In this document: one piece after another, positions 36,406-45,425 of the stretch | Layout: every line of letters starts with the position of its first letter | How positions within the stretch are numbered: the stretch's first letter is position 1 | From: Candidatus Ruthturnera sp. Tsphm01 | Lineage (GTDB): Bacteria; Pseudomonadota; Gammaproteobacteria; PS1; Pseudothioglobaceae | DNA length: 64,000 nt | NCBI GenBank assembly: GCA_030142985.1 | Contig: CP125320.1 | Location: 811,639 to 875,638, forward strand | Direction: 5' to 3' | Notes under the pieces: model-generated | Seen by the model: only the letters and a program-made list of their open reading frames with translations | Database searches by the model: none | What the model was told of the DNA's origin: nothing | Made by a program: the position numbers and the translations under genes

Positions 36406-36586
36406 TGTGAAAACTCCTTGTTTTTTATTATAGAATTTTCTACTTTAGAATGGTGTGGTTTTTTGGGGGTATTACATATTGACTATTTGTGTGTCTGTGT
36501 ATCTTGATTTTTTCATTGTGAAAACTCCTTGTTTTTTATTATAGAATTTTCTACTTTAGAATGGTGTGGTTTTTTGGGGGTATTAC
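36365..36586. repeat. Perfect 111-bp tandem duplication at the IS3 end
   Basis: Units 36365-36475 and 36476-36586 appear identical. Each includes the start of orfA, its leader and the right terminal repeat of the IS. The outer unit creates a second functional-looking IS end. Confidence 0.92.
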
Positions 36587-36589
36587 ATT

Positions 36590-36700
36590 GGGTTAATATT
36601 GAAAATAAATTACATATCAAATATCATGATGAAGAATGGGGTCAGCCAGTTCATAACGACAAAATACTTTTTGAAATGTTAATTTTTGGGAGGATTACAA
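36590..36700 (+). pseudogene. Fragment of 3-methyladenine DNA glycosylase I (tag)
   Basis: Right after the duplicated IS end the plus strand encodes KLHIKYHDEEWGQPVHNDK then LFEML. This matches the N-terminal part of Tag (E. coli: PLYIAYHDNEWGVPETDSKKLFEM). The first residues and everything after the FEML motif are missing or out of frame (a shifted GGLQWHSF follows). With ada it marks a former alkylation-repair cluster. Confidence 0.75.
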
Positions 36701-36728
36701 TGGCACTCGTTCATTAAGAGTTTCCACA

Positions 36729-37772
36729 TTATGGTTCTATTTTTGGATTTGTGCTTAACCCTTGTAATACTTCATATGTTAAGTCTTCTGATGAATAAAC
36801 ACCCTTTATACCTTGCAAATATTGATATGAATTGTATATCTCTTTTGCTACAAATAAAAATACACCGTGATTTATAATTGCCTTAACTTTTGTTTCTGTT
36901 AAATCGACCCCTAAAGTAATTTCAATCATTACATCAATTTCGCTCATTTGTGCTGTTTTGATAAATTGCTTGTATCTTTCTCTTAAGGTTCTTTTAGCAC
37001 CAATACCATAAGTTTTGTTTTGCAACTCAAAGAAAAAATCAAACTCAGTTGAACTATCATTTTTATCATGATCTTTGGTTATATCACTTTCGTTAATACC
37101 TATTGATGTTAAAACAGTTAGAATTCTCTCCTCGTAATTTGAACCGCTATCGCTAATAATTGATTGGTTAATACTCTCACTAAACATTAGCATAAATATT
37201 TGATTTAGCTCAACACCTTTCTTTTTTAAATCAATCGCCAATGTAGATAAACTTCTTATGAAATCCTCTGCATCTTGTGACATAAAATTAGTTTCTTTAT
37301 TGTCTAATTTATCAAAAAATATTAACGATAATAAAGCACCATTTATCCTAGTTGAATATGGGCTATAAATAGTTTTTTTGTCATACTCTAAAGACAAAGG
37401 ATCTAAGGTTTCTAATTGGGAAATATCCAATAAACCCTTTATTTTTGCCTCGTGTAGCAACAAGTCTTTAATCATATAAAGTTTTAAACTAAACACAAAC
37501 AACTTAAAGTCAGTATTAGAATTTATCTCATCAACTACTTCAAATATTTGCTTTTGCTTTGGCGAGCCTGCTTTAATTTTTGTTTCAATATATTTTATTA
37601 TTTTTGCAAGGGTAATTTTAAAATCTACCTTTGAATTTAATGCAAGAATATGCAGAAATTCTCTTACTTGGTTATCCGTCAAACTAGTTTTTACTAGATA
37701 TTTTAAAAAGAAATAAAATTTTAAATTTATATCGAATTTCGTCCTTCCAATATCTATCTTTTCTATCTTCAT
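36729..37772 (-). CDS. Type II restriction endonuclease, PD-(D/E)xK type
   Basis: 347-residue protein 2 bp downstream of a DNA cytosine methyltransferase. The late motif EFDFFFELQNKTYGIGAK followed by RTLRERYKQF fits a PD-(D/E)xK nuclease core (acidic residue, then E-x-K/AK) with the arginine-rich tail seen in several type II enzymes. The N-terminal 200 residues are helical and not recognised. The pairing makes it the likely cognate nuclease; the recognition site cannot be read from the sequence. Very AT-rich. Confidence 0.75.
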   Translation of the reverse strand: MKIEKIDIGRTKFDINLKFYFFLKYLVKTSLTDNQVREFLHILALNSKVDFKITLAKIIKYIETKIKAGSPKQKQIFEVVDEINSNTDFKLFVFSLKLYMIKDLLLHEAKIKGLLDISQLETLDPLSLEYDKKTIYSPYSTRINGALLSLIFFDKLDNKETNFMSQDAEDFIRSLSTLAIDLKKKGVELNQIFMLMFSESINQSIISDSGSNYEERILTVLTSIGINESDITKDHDKNDSSTEFDFFFELQNKTYGIGAKRTLRERYKQFIKTAQMSEIDVMIEITLGVDLTETKVKAIINHGVFLFVAKEIYNSYQYLQGIKGVYSSEDLTYEVLQGLSTNPKIEP

Positions 37773-37774
37773 TT

Positions 37775-38761
37775 TTATATTTCTCTTAAAATATTTTTTG
37801 CCAATTCTTTAATAACTGGAACTGCCACGCTATTACCAAATTGCTTATAGGCTTGTGTATCACTTACCACTATTTTAAAGTCATTGGAAAACCCTTGTAA
37901 TCTCCCTGCCTCTCTTGGCGACAATTTCCTAGGGTTTTGATTTTTCTGCTCTATCAAAACCTCTGAACCGTCTTTATAATATCTTGCACTTAGTGTGCTT
38001 GTGTATTCTGATTCTTGATTAAACATTGAATACCCAAAGCCGTTACCTTTGGCTTTGTGTTCTAATTTCCTTCTTTTGTGTCCTGCCCATAACTTATCTG
38101 ATATGGTGTATTTACTATCAACCTTATGATCTAAAATATCCCCAACCTTAACATCTTTGTTTAATGCTTCTGGAAATTTAAAATTTACATTATTATCCAA
38201 AAATGCAATAATATAAATTCTTTCTCTATTCTGTGGCACTCCAAAATTCTTAGCATTCAATACCTTTGAAAAAACCTTATACCCCAAATCTTCTAAAGTA
38301 TCTTTTACAACTTTAAAAGTATTTCCTTTATTGTGATTTTTAAAACCTTTAACATTTTCTAAAAACACTACTTTTGGCTTATGATGTTCTATTATTCTTG
38401 CTACATCAAAAAACAAAGTTCCTCTTGTATCATCAAAACCCTTCTTTAATCCTGCATTAGAAAAAGGCTGACAAGGAAAACCAGCGAGCAAAATATCAAA
38501 TTTTGGTATTTCGTCATTGTCTATCTCTGTAATATCTCCGTATGGAACTTCTCCATAATTTGCGTTATATGTTATTTGTGCGTGTTTATCAATCTCTGAT
38601 GAAAATACAAAACCTGCATCTGATTTAAAAACATCTTCAAACCCTAGCCTTATCCCTCCAACTCCTGCAAATAAATCAATAATTTTATATTTCGAATTTT
38701 TTATGCTTTTGCGGTCTATTCCGTCAAATTCTTCGAATAAATTAACATCTTTATATTTCAT
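37775..38761 (-). CDS. DNA (cytosine-5-)-methyltransferase
   Basis: 328-residue C5-methyltransferase with the ordered motifs: I (IDLFAGVGGIRLGFE, residues 28-42), IV with catalytic Cys97 (AGFPCQPFSNAG), VI (FLENVKGF), VIII (PQNRERIYII), IX (RKLSPREAGRLQGF) and X (QFGNSVAVPVI). It protects host DNA from the adjacent nuclease. The target-recognition region lies between VIII and IX. No C-protein gene is seen; the 140-bp upstream gap has a small hairpin (tctaaaatgttttaga). Confidence 0.95.
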   Translation of the reverse strand: MKYKDVNLFEEFDGIDRKSIKNSKYKIIDLFAGVGGIRLGFEDVFKSDAGFVFSSEIDKHAQITYNANYGEVPYGDITEIDNDEIPKFDILLAGFPCQPFSNAGLKKGFDDTRGTLFFDVARIIEHHKPKVVFLENVKGFKNHNKGNTFKVVKDTLEDLGYKVFSKVLNAKNFGVPQNRERIYIIAFLDNNVNFKFPEALNKDVKVGDILDHKVDSKYTISDKLWAGHKRRKLEHKAKGNGFGYSMFNQESEYTSTLSARYYKDGSEVLIEQKNQNPRKLSPREAGRLQGFSNDFKIVVSDTQAYKQFGNSVAVPVIKELAKNILREI

Positions 38762-38903
38762 ATAATTTAGTTTTTTTGAATGGTAAAAATCACTGTTATT
38801 TTATTGTAGTTAGGGCGTTATAAAAAATGAACATCTAAAATGTTTTAGATTTCAATACACATAACCTACATGCCTATATTATCTTTCTTGTTTTGTCATT
38901 ATG

Positions 38904-39437
38904 TCATTTAAAAATACTCCTAGGGTCGAATACTTGTTTTAATTTTTGCTCAATCTCTCTAAGAATAGGGTTATCACTTTTTGAGGAATAAGGCTTTTTG
39001 ATTTTACCGATATAAGCTTTTGGCATGACCTTAAAACTAATTTGTGTAATGACAGCCAACTTGCCTTTTGAGCCAACCAATAAACGTGCCACATCATAGC
39101 CCGCTACATTTTTTATCACTTGTCCGCCAAAGTTTAAATACTCCCCTGTACCATCAATAATCTTCACACCTAACACGCAATCTGATAAATCCTGAGCGCC
39201 TTTGGCATAGGCAGCGCCAATGCTTATATCAGTCGCTTTTATAAAAAATGGCAATACTTGATTATGCTTAGCTAATTTAGCCTGAATGGCACTAATTTTT
39301 GTGCCAGCTTTAACTGTAATGACCAGCTCTTCTGGATAATATTCAATCACACCTGCATATGCTAGCCATTCACTATTAATGTGTAAATGATTAGCGTTTT
39401 TAATCAGTTGTTGTAATTGAATAATTCGATTTGACAT
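38904..39437 (-). CDS. glcE: Glycolate oxidase FAD-binding subunit GlcE, short form
   Basis: 177 residues against about 350 in E. coli GlcE. The FAD-binding half is intact (TVKAGTKISAIQAKL, YAKGAQDLSDCVLG, FGGQVIKNVAGYDVARLL, ISFKVMPKA). After residue 150 it jumps to a C-terminal tip (KLKQVFDPRSIFK) like the normal end of the protein, so most of the C-terminal domain is missing through an internal deletion. It overlaps glcD by one base. Function is uncertain. Confidence 0.85.
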   Translation of the reverse strand: MSNRIIQLQQLIKNANHLHINSEWLAYAGVIEYYPEELVITVKAGTKISAIQAKLAKHNQVLPFFIKATDISIGAAYAKGAQDLSDCVLGVKIIDGTGEYLNFGGQVIKNVAGYDVARLLVGSKGKLAVITQISFKVMPKAYIGKIKKPYSSKSDNPILREIEQKLKQVFDPRSIFK

Positions 39438-40867
39438 TAAAAACGTTCCAATTCAGGATGAGGCAATTTGCCATGATGCACATGCATTGCACCTAATTCT
39501 GCACAGCGATGTAATTCTGGCACGGCCTTTCCAGGGTTAAGCAAAGATTTAGGGTCAAATACAGCTTTAATTTTATGAAAAATTGCCAATTCTTTTGCAT
39601 TGAATTGATGACACATGGCGTTTAACTTCTCAACACCCACGCCATGCTCTCCCGTGATAGTACCACCCATATCTACGCTGAGTTTTAAAATCTCAGTGCC
39701 GAATTTTTCCACTTTTTCTAATTCACCCCCTATATTTGCATCGTACAAAATAAGCGGGTGCAAATTGCCATCACCTGCATGGAACACATTAGCGACTCTG
39801 AGTTGATATTTCTTGCTCAGCTCGTTAATTTTTTCCAACATATCTGCTAAATGTCGTCGTGGAATAGTACCGTCCATACAGTAATAATCAGGAGACAATC
39901 TGCCTACTGCAGGGAATGCTGACTTGCGTCCTTTCCAAAAATTGAGTCGCTCTTCTTCACTTTCAGATACTTTCAAAGTTGATGCGCCTGATAAGACTTT
40001 TAACACACTATCAAGTTCTGCTTGTACTTGCATCTGCGTGCCATCAAGCTCGCAAAGCAATAACGCTTTGGCATCTAGTGGATAACCAACTTTAGCAAAC
40101 CCTTCAGCCGCTTCAATGGCAAAACTGTCCATCATTTCTAGCCCAGCAGGAATAATGCCAGCCTTAATAATATCAGCCACTGCATTAGCGCAATCTCGAA
40201 TAGAATCAAACCCTGCCATCACTACTCTAGCAAAGGCAGGCGTTGGTGTAAGTTTAACTGTAATTTCAATAATAATGCCCAGCAAGCCCTCCGAGCCATT
40301 CATAAGTGCTAACAACCCCAAACCATCATCATGACGAGACAATACTAACTCATCACCATCAATAGTCAGCATTTTAATTGCCTCAACATTATGCACTGTT
40401 AATCCATATTTTAAGCAATGTACGCCACCAGAATTTTCAGCCACATTGCCACCAATTGTGCAAGCAATTTGGCTTGATGGATCAGGTGCATAATACAAGC
40501 CATACTGCGCCACTGCCTCACTAATGGCGATATTTCTTACACCTGGCTCAATCACAGCCAACCGATTTTCGGCATCAATTGATTTCACTTGATTTAACTT
40601 AGACAAGCCCAGTACAACTGAATTTTCAAGTGGCATCGCCCCACCTGCTAAACCCGTCCCTGCACCTCGTGTTACCACTGACGTGTTATTGTCCTTGCAA
40701 ATTTTCAATACTTGCTTAATTTGCGCAATATTTTCTGGCAACACCACCGCCAAAGGATTTTGCCTGTACACACTCAAACCGTCACACTCAAACGGACGAG
40801 TGTTTTCCTTGCCTGTAAGGACAATACTCTTAGGTAGTTGTGTTAAAAGTTGCTGTATGACTTCCAT
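39437..40867 (-). CDS. glcD: Glycolate oxidase subunit GlcD
   Basis: Flavoprotein subunit that oxidises glycolate to glyoxylate. 476 residues: FAD-binding PCMH domain (TSVVTRGAGTGLAGGAMPL, about 58-76; IGGNVAENSGGVHCLKYG), C-terminal FAD-oxidase domain (VFHAGDGNLHPLILYD, GEHGVGVEK, FDPKSLLNPGK). Its ATG overlaps the stop of a 22-codon frame upstream. Downstream partner glcE is attached, but glcF is 7 kb away. Confidence 0.95.
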   Translation of the reverse strand: MEVIQQLLTQLPKSIVLTGKENTRPFECDGLSVYRQNPLAVVLPENIAQIKQVLKICKDNNTSVVTRGAGTGLAGGAMPLENSVVLGLSKLNQVKSIDAENRLAVIEPGVRNIAISEAVAQYGLYYAPDPSSQIACTIGGNVAENSGGVHCLKYGLTVHNVEAIKMLTIDGDELVLSRHDDGLGLLALMNGSEGLLGIIIEITVKLTPTPAFARVVMAGFDSIRDCANAVADIIKAGIIPAGLEMMDSFAIEAAEGFAKVGYPLDAKALLLCELDGTQMQVQAELDSVLKVLSGASTLKVSESEEERLNFWKGRKSAFPAVGRLSPDYYCMDGTIPRRHLADMLEKINELSKKYQLRVANVFHAGDGNLHPLILYDANIGGELEKVEKFGTEILKLSVDMGGTITGEHGVGVEKLNAMCHQFNAKELAIFHKIKAVFDPKSLLNPGKAVPELHRCAELGAMHVHHGKLPHPELERF

Positions 40868-40935
40868 TAATCAAATCTGCTTTCTATCCAAGTAAGCAAA
40901 TCGTTATTAACTATCGGCAATATTTTTATGCTCAT
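40867..40935 (-). CDS. 22-residue reading frame between antitoxin-like gene and glcD
   Basis: Starts at an ATGA overlap with the antitoxin-like gene and ends in a TAATG overlap with glcD (product begins MSIKILPIVNN). The position is that of a RelE/ParE-type toxin; either it is the stump of a deleted toxin or only a coupling peptide. Too short to decide. Confidence 0.35.
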   Translation of the reverse strand: MSIKILPIVNNDLLTWIESRFD

Positions 40936-41144
40936 TCAATCTTATTGTGTATTTGTTGCTTAACCTTCTCCCAGTCCATAGGGGGCTGAGTACCACCTAC
41001 ATACTGTTGTTCGCGTGAATTTAAAATAGACTCATGCCAATTGGACAATTCAAACGAACTATGCTGGCACAAGCCGTTCCAAAGTATCTCCATAGTAGAT
41101 AACTTTTCTGCCATTGCCATGTCTTTAGGCGATATTGTAATCAT
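40932..41144 (-). CDS. Addiction-module antitoxin-like protein (PF09720-like)
   Basis: 70 residues with the layout of the putative addiction module component family: AEKLSTMEILWNGL, a middle W-H-x-x-I-L-x-x-R-E, and the end GGTQPPMDWEKVKQQI. Such proteins normally precede a RelE/ParE-type toxin gene; here only a 22-codon frame and then glcD follow, so it seems orphaned. Confidence 0.6.
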   Translation of the reverse strand: MITISPKDMAMAEKLSTMEILWNGLCQHSSFELSNWHESILNSREQQYVGGTQPPMDWEKVKQQIHNKIE

Positions 41145-41206
41145 ATTATTTTCCCAAATTAACTGTAAAAATCATTGCTAACTATATTTTGACATATCAT
41201 TGTCTA

Positions 41207-41368
41207 TTACTTCTGATTATTAATCGTCTCTTCAATAAATACTTTTAAATATTGGTTTAAATATGGCTCATTATTTCTATTTTTTTGAATGTGATTGATG
41301 GTGTTATCACAATAATCACCCTCGATATCCTCAGATAAAACAAGCGATAATTCATAAATAATTAACAT
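41207..41368 (-). CDS. Possible small gene, 53 residues
   Basis: ATG-started frame (MLIIYELSLVLSEDIEG ... FIEETINNQK), acidic and not recognised. It is the only content I can suggest for 41145-41415 apart from a palindrome at 41371-41388. It could be a decayed gene piece. Confidence 0.25.
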   Translation of the reverse strand: MLIIYELSLVLSEDIEGDYCDNTINHIQKNRNNEPYLNQYLKVFIEETINNQK

Positions 41369-41370
41369 CT

Positions 41371-41388
41371 AAGCCATTATAATGGCTT
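41371..41388. promoter_or_regulatory. 18-bp perfect palindrome aagccattataatggctt
   Basis: Lies between the divergent small gene or antitoxin unit and the aminotransferase. It contains TATAAT on both strands and is followed on the plus strand by a T-rich run. It could be a divergent promoter/operator or a small terminator; I cannot decide. Confidence 0.4.
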
Positions 41389-41415
41389 TTTATTTATTTT
41401 AATCCCTATAGTATT

Positions 41416-42531
41416 ATGCAATCATTTAACCCGCCAGTAAGAACGTTAATGGGTCCAGGTCCTTCTGATGTACATCCAAGAATTTTATCAGCCATGGCAA
41501 GACCTACCATTGGTCATCTAGACCCTGCTTTTGTGGGTATGATGGATGAGACTAAAGAAGGTTTAAAAACTATTTTTAAAACTGAAAACGGGTTAACCAT
41601 GCCTGTATCAGCACCTGGTTCTGCAGGTATGGAGACTTGTTTTGCTAACTTAGTTGAGCCTGGTGATAAGGTTATTGTATGTATTAATGGCGTATTTGGC
41701 ATGCGCATGAAAGAAAATGTGACTCGTTTGGGATGTGAGGCAATTATTGTTGAGGATAATTGGGGTGAAGCAGTCAGTGCTGACAAGCTAGAAGAGGCTT
41801 TAAAAAATAACCCAGATGCTAGTATTGTTGCTTTTGTGCATGCTGAGACTTCAACAGGTGCACAGTCTGATGCTAAAACCCTATGCAAACTTGCACACCA
41901 GTATGATTGTATTACTATTGTTGACGCAGTTACTTCTTTGGGTGGTACTGAGTTGCGTGTTGATGAATGGGAAATTGATGCGATTTATTCAGGCACACAA
42001 AAATGTTTATCTGCCATGCCAGGTATTTCACCTATTAGTTTTAGCGAGCGTGCTATTAAAAAACTCAGCACACGGAAAACACTAGTTAGCAGTTGGTTTT
42101 TAGATCTTAATTTAGTGATGGGGTATTGGGGTGAAGGCGCTAAACGCACTTATCACCACACTGCACCTGTTAATACTCTATATGGATTACACGAATCATT
42201 AGTAATGATATTAGAAGAAGGTATTGAGAACTCTTGGGCGCGTCATCAAAAAAACCACGAGTTACTAAGAGATGGTTTAGAGGCAATGGGTATTAACTTC
42301 TTAGTAAATAAAAAAGACCGCTTACCGCAATTAAATTCTGTATTAATCCCTGAAGGTGTTGATGATGCACAAGTGCGTTCTAGTTTGTTAAATGACTACA
42401 ATTTAGAAATTGGCGCAGGTTTAGGTGTCTATGCTGGTAAGGTTTGGCGTATTGGACTGATGGGTTACACCTCTAGAAGAGAAAATATCATTTTATGTTT
42501 ATCAGCACTTAAAGAAGTTTTGAGTAGGTAA
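41416..42531 (+). CDS. Class V PLP aminotransferase, alanine/serine-glyoxylate type
   Basis: 371 residues of the AGXT/SPT family: N-terminal LMGPGPSDVHPRIL, VHAETSTGAQ, PLP-linked Lys196 in YSGTQKCLSAMPG, and late GLGVYAGKVWRIGLMG. The family transfers an amino group from alanine or serine to glyoxylate to give glycine. Its gene is divergent from glcD, whose product makes glyoxylate, so the pair probably recycles glycolate carbon. The amino donor cannot be read from sequence. Confidence 0.88.
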   Translation: MQSFNPPVRTLMGPGPSDVHPRILSAMARPTIGHLDPAFVGMMDETKEGLKTIFKTENGLTMPVSAPGSAGMETCFANLVEPGDKVIVCINGVFGMRMKENVTRLGCEAIIVEDNWGEAVSADKLEEALKNNPDASIVAFVHAETSTGAQSDAKTLCKLAHQYDCITIVDAVTSLGGTELRVDEWEIDAIYSGTQKCLSAMPGISPISFSERAIKKLSTRKTLVSSWFLDLNLVMGYWGEGAKRTYHHTAPVNTLYGLHESLVMILEEGIENSWARHQKNHELLRDGLEAMGINFLVNKKDRLPQLNSVLIPEGVDDAQVRSSLLNDYNLEIGAGLGVYAGKVWRIGLMGYTSRRENIILCLSALKEVLSR

Positions 42532-42606
42532 AAAACCAAACACTTCTAAAGTAGAAAAACTCAAAAGCATAAAACTAGTTGATAGAATGAATTAAATACA
42601 ACTTAA

Positions 42607-42915
42607 TTGATAAATATAGAGCGATACAGCACAATGAGGCAAGACTTCTTGTATCAAAATTACTTGTCAAAGACCTTAATAGAGGTAGAAGTGCCTATTT
42701 ATTTTATACACGGAATAAGAAGCTATGTTATAAACCACACTATTAAAAAAGAATATTTTGAAGAATTAAAAACGTCAAAAAGAGGTTTTTTTACATTTGA
42801 AAATCAGGATATTTTCCACCATTTAAGAAGGTTGATAAATTTAATAACATTGTCATTAATCAAATCTTATTTGATCGGTAGAATCCAGCCAATCTTCAGG
42901 AAAATAAGACTCTAA
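42607..42915 (+). pseudogene. C-terminal remnant of an alpha/beta hydrolase
   Basis: The frame contains VEVPIYFIHGIRSYVIN, KEYFEEL and GFFTFEN, the pattern at the end of proline-iminopeptidase-like alpha/beta hydrolases (VPVYFFHGRHDYTVN ... GFYTFENSAH). The expected catalytic-His motif after FEN is replaced by unrelated residues, and the N-terminal two thirds with the nucleophile Ser are absent. Confidence 0.6.
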
Positions 42916-42956
42916 CAAGAAATAGCGATGCTGATTATTCTCATGCGCAAAAAAAA

Positions 42957-43199
<243 letters not shown>

Positions 43200-43306
43200 C
43201 TAGTCTATTGTAACAATAAATTTAAGCCATATTTTACCGTATTGTGGTATCTTTTCTAATCAGTTTTTAGGTATCATAATTGTTTTTCATCAACTATATT
43301 ACTCAT

Positions 43307-44332
43307 ATGATACGTCGCTTGTCTTTGTCATTAATATTAATGATTTCATTATCACTCCAAACAACACTCAGTGCCCCAGAAGGGCAATCAAAACTAGAAG
43401 ATGGTTTGTATGCCAATTTGCATACTAATCAAGGGGATATTATTGTCAAGCTTGAATTTGAAAAAACACCACTAACCGTGATTAATTTTGTGGGTTTAGC
43501 ACAAGGCAAAAAACACTCAAACATTCAAGTTGGCAAACCTTTTTACAATGGATTAAAATTTCATCGAGTGATTAATAATTTTATGATTCAAGGGGGTGAT
43601 CCAAAAGGCAATGGCACTGGTGGTCCAGGTTATCAATTTATAGATGAAATTACCGACCTTAAGCATGATAGTAATGGTATTTTATCCATGGCAAATTCTG
43701 GTCCTAATACCAATGGATCGCAATTTTTTATCACTCATAAAGCCACGCCTTGGTTAAATGGCAAACACACTGTCTTTGGTCGTGTTGTCAAAGGAATGAG
43801 TGTGGTTAATCGCATTAAACAAAATGATTTTATTCGCAAAGTTAACATTATTCGTATTGGCGACAAAGCGAAAAGCTTTCAAGCTGATGAGGCAGCGTTT
43901 CAAGCAATCAATACAAAATATACAAGCAAAAAAGAGAAAAAATTAACCCATAAAAAACAAGACTTGGTTAATTTTGTCAACCAGAACTATCCAAATGCCA
44001 AACTGATGACAGCAGGACATTTTGTTGAAATAAACCAAATAGGTGAAGGCAGTCAACCAAAAAAAGGGGATTTAGTCAAGGTGAGTTTATCCATTGATTT
44101 AGACAATGGAACGAATATGCGAAAAGCCGAAAAGCCATTACCATTCGCTGCAGGTTCTGGCGCTATTATCAAACTTATTGATAATGAAGTACTGCAAATG
44201 ACACCTGGTGAAAAACGCATCATCATCGCCCCTTTTAACCAAATTTATGGCAACAGCAAACGTGGTAATCTATCGCAAGACTCTATTTTAATTTTTAAGT
44301 TAGAATTGTTATCAATTAACGATATTCGCTAA
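43307..44332 (+). CDS. Secreted dual peptidyl-prolyl isomerase: cyclophilin-FKBP fusion
   Basis: 341 residues. Signal peptide ([15 protein letters not shown]), then a cyclophilin domain at about 35-190 ([44 protein letters not shown]). A lysine-rich linker leads to a C-terminal FKBP-like domain at about 245-340 ([44 protein letters not shown]). Both isomerase families in one periplasmic protein is unusual. I chose the ATG at 43307; an upstream TTG would add nine residues before the signal sequence. It is 5 bp from mraY. Confidence 0.85.
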   Translation: MIRRLSLSLILMISLSLQTTLSAPEGQSKLEDGLYANLHTNQGDIIVKLEFEKTPLTVINFVGLAQGKKHSNIQVGKPFYNGLKFHRVINNFMIQGGDPKGNGTGGPGYQFIDEITDLKHDSNGILSMANSGPNTNGSQFFITHKATPWLNGKHTVFGRVVKGMSVVNRIKQNDFIRKVNIIRIGDKAKSFQADEAAFQAINTKYTSKKEKKLTHKKQDLVNFVNQNYPNAKLMTAGHFVEINQIGEGSQPKKGDLVKVSLSIDLDNGTNMRKAEKPLPFAAGSGAIIKLIDNEVLQMTPGEKRIIIAPFNQIYGNSKRGNLSQDSILIFKLELLSINDIR

Positions 44333-44337
44333 ACTCT

Positions 44338-45423
44338 ATGTTTTTAGAATTAATCAACTTTCTTGCTCAGTTTGACATTGGATTTAGCGTCTTAAACTAC
44401 TTAACTGTTCGAGCTATACTTGCCATGCTGAGTGCCTTGTTTATTAGCCTTATGCTAGGGCGTGTTTTTATTAATCGCTTGCAACAATACCAAATTGGCC
44501 AAGTTATCAGAACTGACGGTCCTGAATCTCATCTAATCAAAGCAGGCACGCCAACCATGGGTGGCATACTGATTTTATTTGCATTTATGGTTAGTGTTTT
44601 AATTTGGGGCGATTGGTCTAATACCTATCTATGGATTGTTATTGTTACTTCTATTATATTTGGCGCTATTGGTTTTACGGATGATTATCTCAAAATCAAA
44701 CATAAATCATCAAACGGTTTAAGTTCCTCAATAAAATTTCTAACTCAGTCATTGGGCGCTGTTGTAATTAGCACTTGGATTTTACTAATTTCTCAAGATT
44801 CTATTCAAACACAATTATTCGTTCCATTTTTTAAAGATGTGGCACTACCATTAGGTGTTGTCGGTTTTTTAATATTGTCATATTTTGTTATTGTCGGAAG
44901 TTCTAATGCGGTTAATTTAACTGATGGTTTAGATGGTCTCGCCATTATGCCAGTCATACTTATATCGGGTGCATTGGCTATTTTTGCCTATCTTAGTGGT
45001 CACTATAATTTTTCAAGCTATCTTTATATACCATTTATGCCAGGCACTGGTGAATTGTTTGTTGTTTGTGCAGCACTCACTGGTGCTGGGCTGGGGTTTT
45101 TGTGGTTTAACACCTACCCTGCTGAAATCTTTATGGGTGATGTGGGCTCATTATCTTTAGGTGCTATTTTGGCAGTGATTGCTATTCTAATTCGACAAGA
45201 AATTTTACTGTTTATTATGGGTGGTGTGTTTGTGGCTGAAACCTTATCTGTGATTATCCAAGTGAGTTATTACAAACGATACAAAAAACGTATTTTCCTA
45301 ATGGCACCCATTCACCACCATTTTGAAAAACAGGGCATGTCTGAACCAAAAATTATTGTGCGTTTTTGGATGGTTACTTTAATCCTAGTACTGGTCAGTT
45401 TAGCATCTATTAAAATACGCTAA
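44338..45423 (+). CDS. mraY: Phospho-N-acetylmuramoyl-pentapeptide transferase
   Basis: Makes lipid I at the inner membrane. 361 residues with about 10 membrane segments and the motifs [18 protein letters not shown] (catalytic Asp pair), [21 protein letters not shown] and [11 protein letters not shown]. It usually sits in the dcw cluster between murF and murD; here it is separated by about 16 kb from the dcw start at 61762 and lies behind the isomerase gene. Confidence 0.97.
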   Translation: MFLELINFLAQFDIGFSVLNYLTVRAILAMLSALFISLMLGRVFINRLQQYQIGQVIRTDGPESHLIKAGTPTMGGILILFAFMVSVLIWGDWSNTYLWIVIVTSIIFGAIGFTDDYLKIKHKSSNGLSSSIKFLTQSLGAVVISTWILLISQDSIQTQLFVPFFKDVALPLGVVGFLILSYFVIVGSSNAVNLTDGLDGLAIMPVILISGALAIFAYLSGHYNFSSYLYIPFMPGTGELFVVCAALTGAGLGFLWFNTYPAEIFMGDVGSLSLGAILAVIAILIRQEILLFIMGGVFVAETLSVIIQVSYYKRYKKRIFLMAPIHHHFEKQGMSEPKIIVRFWMVTLILVLVSLASIKIR

Positions 45424-45425
45424 TT

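Larger units (their letters stand above)
35132..36476 (-). mobile_element. IS3-family insertion sequence
   Basis: Element of 1345 bp with inverted ends tgtaataccccc at 35132-35143 and (reversed) 36465-36476; a second copy of the right end is at 36576-36587 within a tandem duplication. It carries orfA and orfB. 35144-35323 is non-coding inside the element. No 3- or 4-bp target duplication is seen (cc... against tatt or ttgg). It sits inside ada. Confidence 0.88.
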
